From assembly GCA_003541875.1 (NCBI GenBank), contig DPLS01000395.1, positions 1 through 6,676 of the forward strand: 6,676 bases of DNA, written 5' to 3'. The translations under genes and the position numbers were made by a program. The first letter of the stretch is position 1. Each line of letters begins with the position of its first letter. Shown here in pieces: positions 5,830-6,676 of this stretch. Source of the DNA: Bacteroidota bacterium (GTDB taxonomy: Bacteria > Bacteroidota > Ignavibacteria > UBA10030 > UBA6906). Below the pieces are notes generated by a model, which saw only the letters and a list, made by a program, of their open reading frames with translations, made no database searches and was not told the DNA's origin.

Positions 5830-6063
5830 ATGATCAAAATGTCTGAAATACGCGAACTGTCGGTTGAGGAGCTCAAGAGGCGTTTGAGCGATGAAGAAGA
5901 GGGCCTTGCCAATCTTCGGTTCCAGCTTTCAACAAGCCAGCTCGAGAGTCCGATCAAGGTACGGACTGTTCGTCGTGACATTGCCCGGATCAAGACCTTG
6001 ATCAATCTGAAAGAAGCAAAGGCGCCAGTGCAACCAGCAACGACTGAGGTGAAGAAATCATGA
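5830..6063 (+). CDS. rpmC: 50S ribosomal protein L29 (uL29)
   Basis: L29 is a small two-helix protein beside L23 near the tunnel exit. The 77-residue product (63 in E. coli) has the first helix [20 protein letters not shown] (5-24), [20 protein letters not shown] (26-45) and [13 protein letters not shown] (46-58), the family signature. About 17 residues after the core ([17 protein letters not shown]) form a short polar, lysine-containing tail. Two starts are possible: ATG 5830, with GAGAG at 5817-5821 spaced 8 bases away, and ATG 5839, which begins at MSEIREL as in many relatives but is spaced less well. I prefer 5830. The stop overlaps the rpsQ start by four bases, suggesting translational coupling. 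Confidence 0.96.
   Translation: MIKMSEIRELSVEELKRRLSDEEEGLANLRFQLSTSQLESPIKVRTVRRDIARIKTLINLKEAKAPVQPATTEVKKS
6046..6052 (+). promoter_or_regulatory. Shine-Dalgarno of rpsQ inside the rpmC coding end
   Basis: GAGGTGA lies 7 bases before the rpsQ ATG at 6060 and inside rpmC. It supports the upstream ATG, and with it the longer S17 N-terminus, over the internal ATG at residue 23. The ATGA overlap at 6060-6063 would also allow reinitiation. Confidence 0.7.
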
Positions 6064-6347
6064 CCGATGCAGCCCAGAAGATCCAGCAGGTGGCGCGTAC
6101 CGCGCATCGCAAAGTGCGTGTCGGAATGGTAGTGAGTAACAAGATGGAAAAGAGCATCGTCGTTTCCATCGAGCGACGCGTTCCGCATCCAATTTACAAG
6201 AAGTACTTCCGACGAACAACCAAGTTAATGGCCCACGACGAGCAACGAGAGGCCAGGATCGGTGATACCGTGAAAATCATGGAGACGCGGCCACTCAGCA
6301 AGCAGAAGCGATGGCGGCTGGTTGAGATTGTTGAAAAAGCCAAGTAA
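6060..6347 (+). CDS. rpsQ: 30S ribosomal protein S17 (uS17)
   Basis: S17 is an OB-fold protein that binds 16S rRNA early in assembly of the 30S body. The 95 residues (84 in E. coli) hold the hallmarks [20 protein letters not shown] (22-41), [19 protein letters not shown] (43-61), [20 protein letters not shown] (65-84) and [11 protein letters not shown]. Compared with E. coli as remembered there are about a dozen extra residues before the OB fold ([17 protein letters not shown]). The well-spaced GAGGTGA at 6046-6052 and the ATGA overlap with rpmC support the start at 6060, so the extension is probably real. It is followed 18 bases later by rplN. Confidence 0.97.
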   Translation: MTDAAQKIQQVARTAHRKVRVGMVVSNKMEKSIVVSIERRVPHPIYKKYFRRTTKLMAHDEQREARIGDTVKIMETRPLSKQKRWRLVEIVEKAK

Positions 6348-6365
6348 GAACACGGAGCGTGTGTT

Positions 6366-6676
6366 ATGATTCAGGAAGAAACTAATCTCGTAGTTGCCGA
6401 CAATTCAGGCGCAAAACGCGTCCGTTGCATTCGTGTGTTGGGTGGTTCTGACCGTCGGTATGCGGGGCTCGGTGATCTGGTAGTGGTTGCGGTGAAGTCG
6501 GCGATCCCCGGAGCAGGTGTGAAGAAGGGCGAGGTTGCAAGGGCTGTGATCGTACGAACCAAGAAGGAAACGCGGCGCAAGGATGGTTCCTTTATCCGCT
6601 TTGATGAGAATGCGGCTGTACTGATCAATGATCAGGGCGAGCCTCGGGGTACGCGTATCTTCGGCCCGGTGGCTCG
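6366..6676 (+). CDS. rplN: 50S ribosomal protein L14 (uL14), partial, runs off the right edge
   Basis: L14 is a 23S rRNA-binding protein at the subunit interface, in the intersubunit bridge with helix 44 and near the site where silencing factor RsfS docks. The first 103 codons are present without a stop: [60 protein letters not shown] and [20 protein letters not shown], then GTRIFGPVA at the edge. E. coli L14 has 123 residues, so about 20 are missing on the right (RELR and onward). GGAG at 6354-6357, 8 bases upstream of the ATG, is the Shine-Dalgarno. In the usual spc order rplX (L24) and rplE (L5) would follow outside the window; this cannot be seen here. Confidence 0.98.
   Translation, partial: MIQEETNLVVADNSGAKRVRCIRVLGGSDRRYAGLGDLVVVAVKSAIPGAGVKKGEVARAVIVRTKKETRRKDGSFIRFDENAAVLINDQGEPRGTRIFGPVA

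Noticed and set aside
1..6676. Search for a mobile element, CRISPR array, tRNA, toxin-antitoxin or other accessory system.
   Set aside because: Apart from the 66- and 183-base gaps, nearly all the sequence is accounted for by thirteen conserved genes; no repeats, cloverleaf or foreign-looking genes were seen.

Overview
This window is a continuous stretch of the str/S10/spc ribosomal-protein gene string, all on the + strand: the 3' end of tuf (EF-Tu), then rpsJ (S10), rplC (L3), rplD (L4), rplW (L23), rplB (L2), rpsS (S19), rplV (L22), rpsC (S3), rplP (L16), rpmC (L29), rpsQ (S17) and the 5' part of rplN (L14), which runs off the right edge. Every protein is recognisable from conserved family motifs and has about the normal length. 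No mobile element, CRISPR array, tRNA, phage gene or accessory system is visible.

The organism is a bacterium, most likely from the Bacteroidetes/Chlorobi/Ignavibacteria side of the FCB group. This rests on wording remembered from family members: the L2 N-terminus ([17 protein letters not shown]), the S3 middle ([25 protein letters not shown]) and the EF-Tu C-terminus. Most genes have a usable Shine-Dalgarno sequence, which fits Chlorobi, Ignavibacteria or Kapabacteria better than classical Bacteroidia, where such sites are often weak. Rank below phylum cannot be fixed by eye.

Layout: tuf (1-870) is followed by a 66-base gap with an 11-bp GC-rich hairpin that looks like an internal terminator or attenuator. 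rpsJ (937-1245) is followed by an unusually long 183-base gap (1246-1428) that can fold into at least three hairpins, one of them with a competing alternative pairing. From rplC on, the genes are tightly packed with gaps of 17 to 33 bases, and rpmC and rpsQ overlap by four. This looks like one polycistronic unit feeding 50S and 30S assembly in near-equal amounts, with EF-Tu made in excess upstream.

The coding content is ordinary. The parts worth a second look are non-coding: the tuf-rpsJ hairpin, the rpsJ-rplC structured gap (a candidate site of ribosomal-protein autoregulation), and the TTG start of rpsC with its Shine-Dalgarno inside a small stem. Smaller points are an EF-Tu G-domain insertion, a basic tail on L22, and terminal extensions on L29 and S17. 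I did not find a convincing undescribed system.
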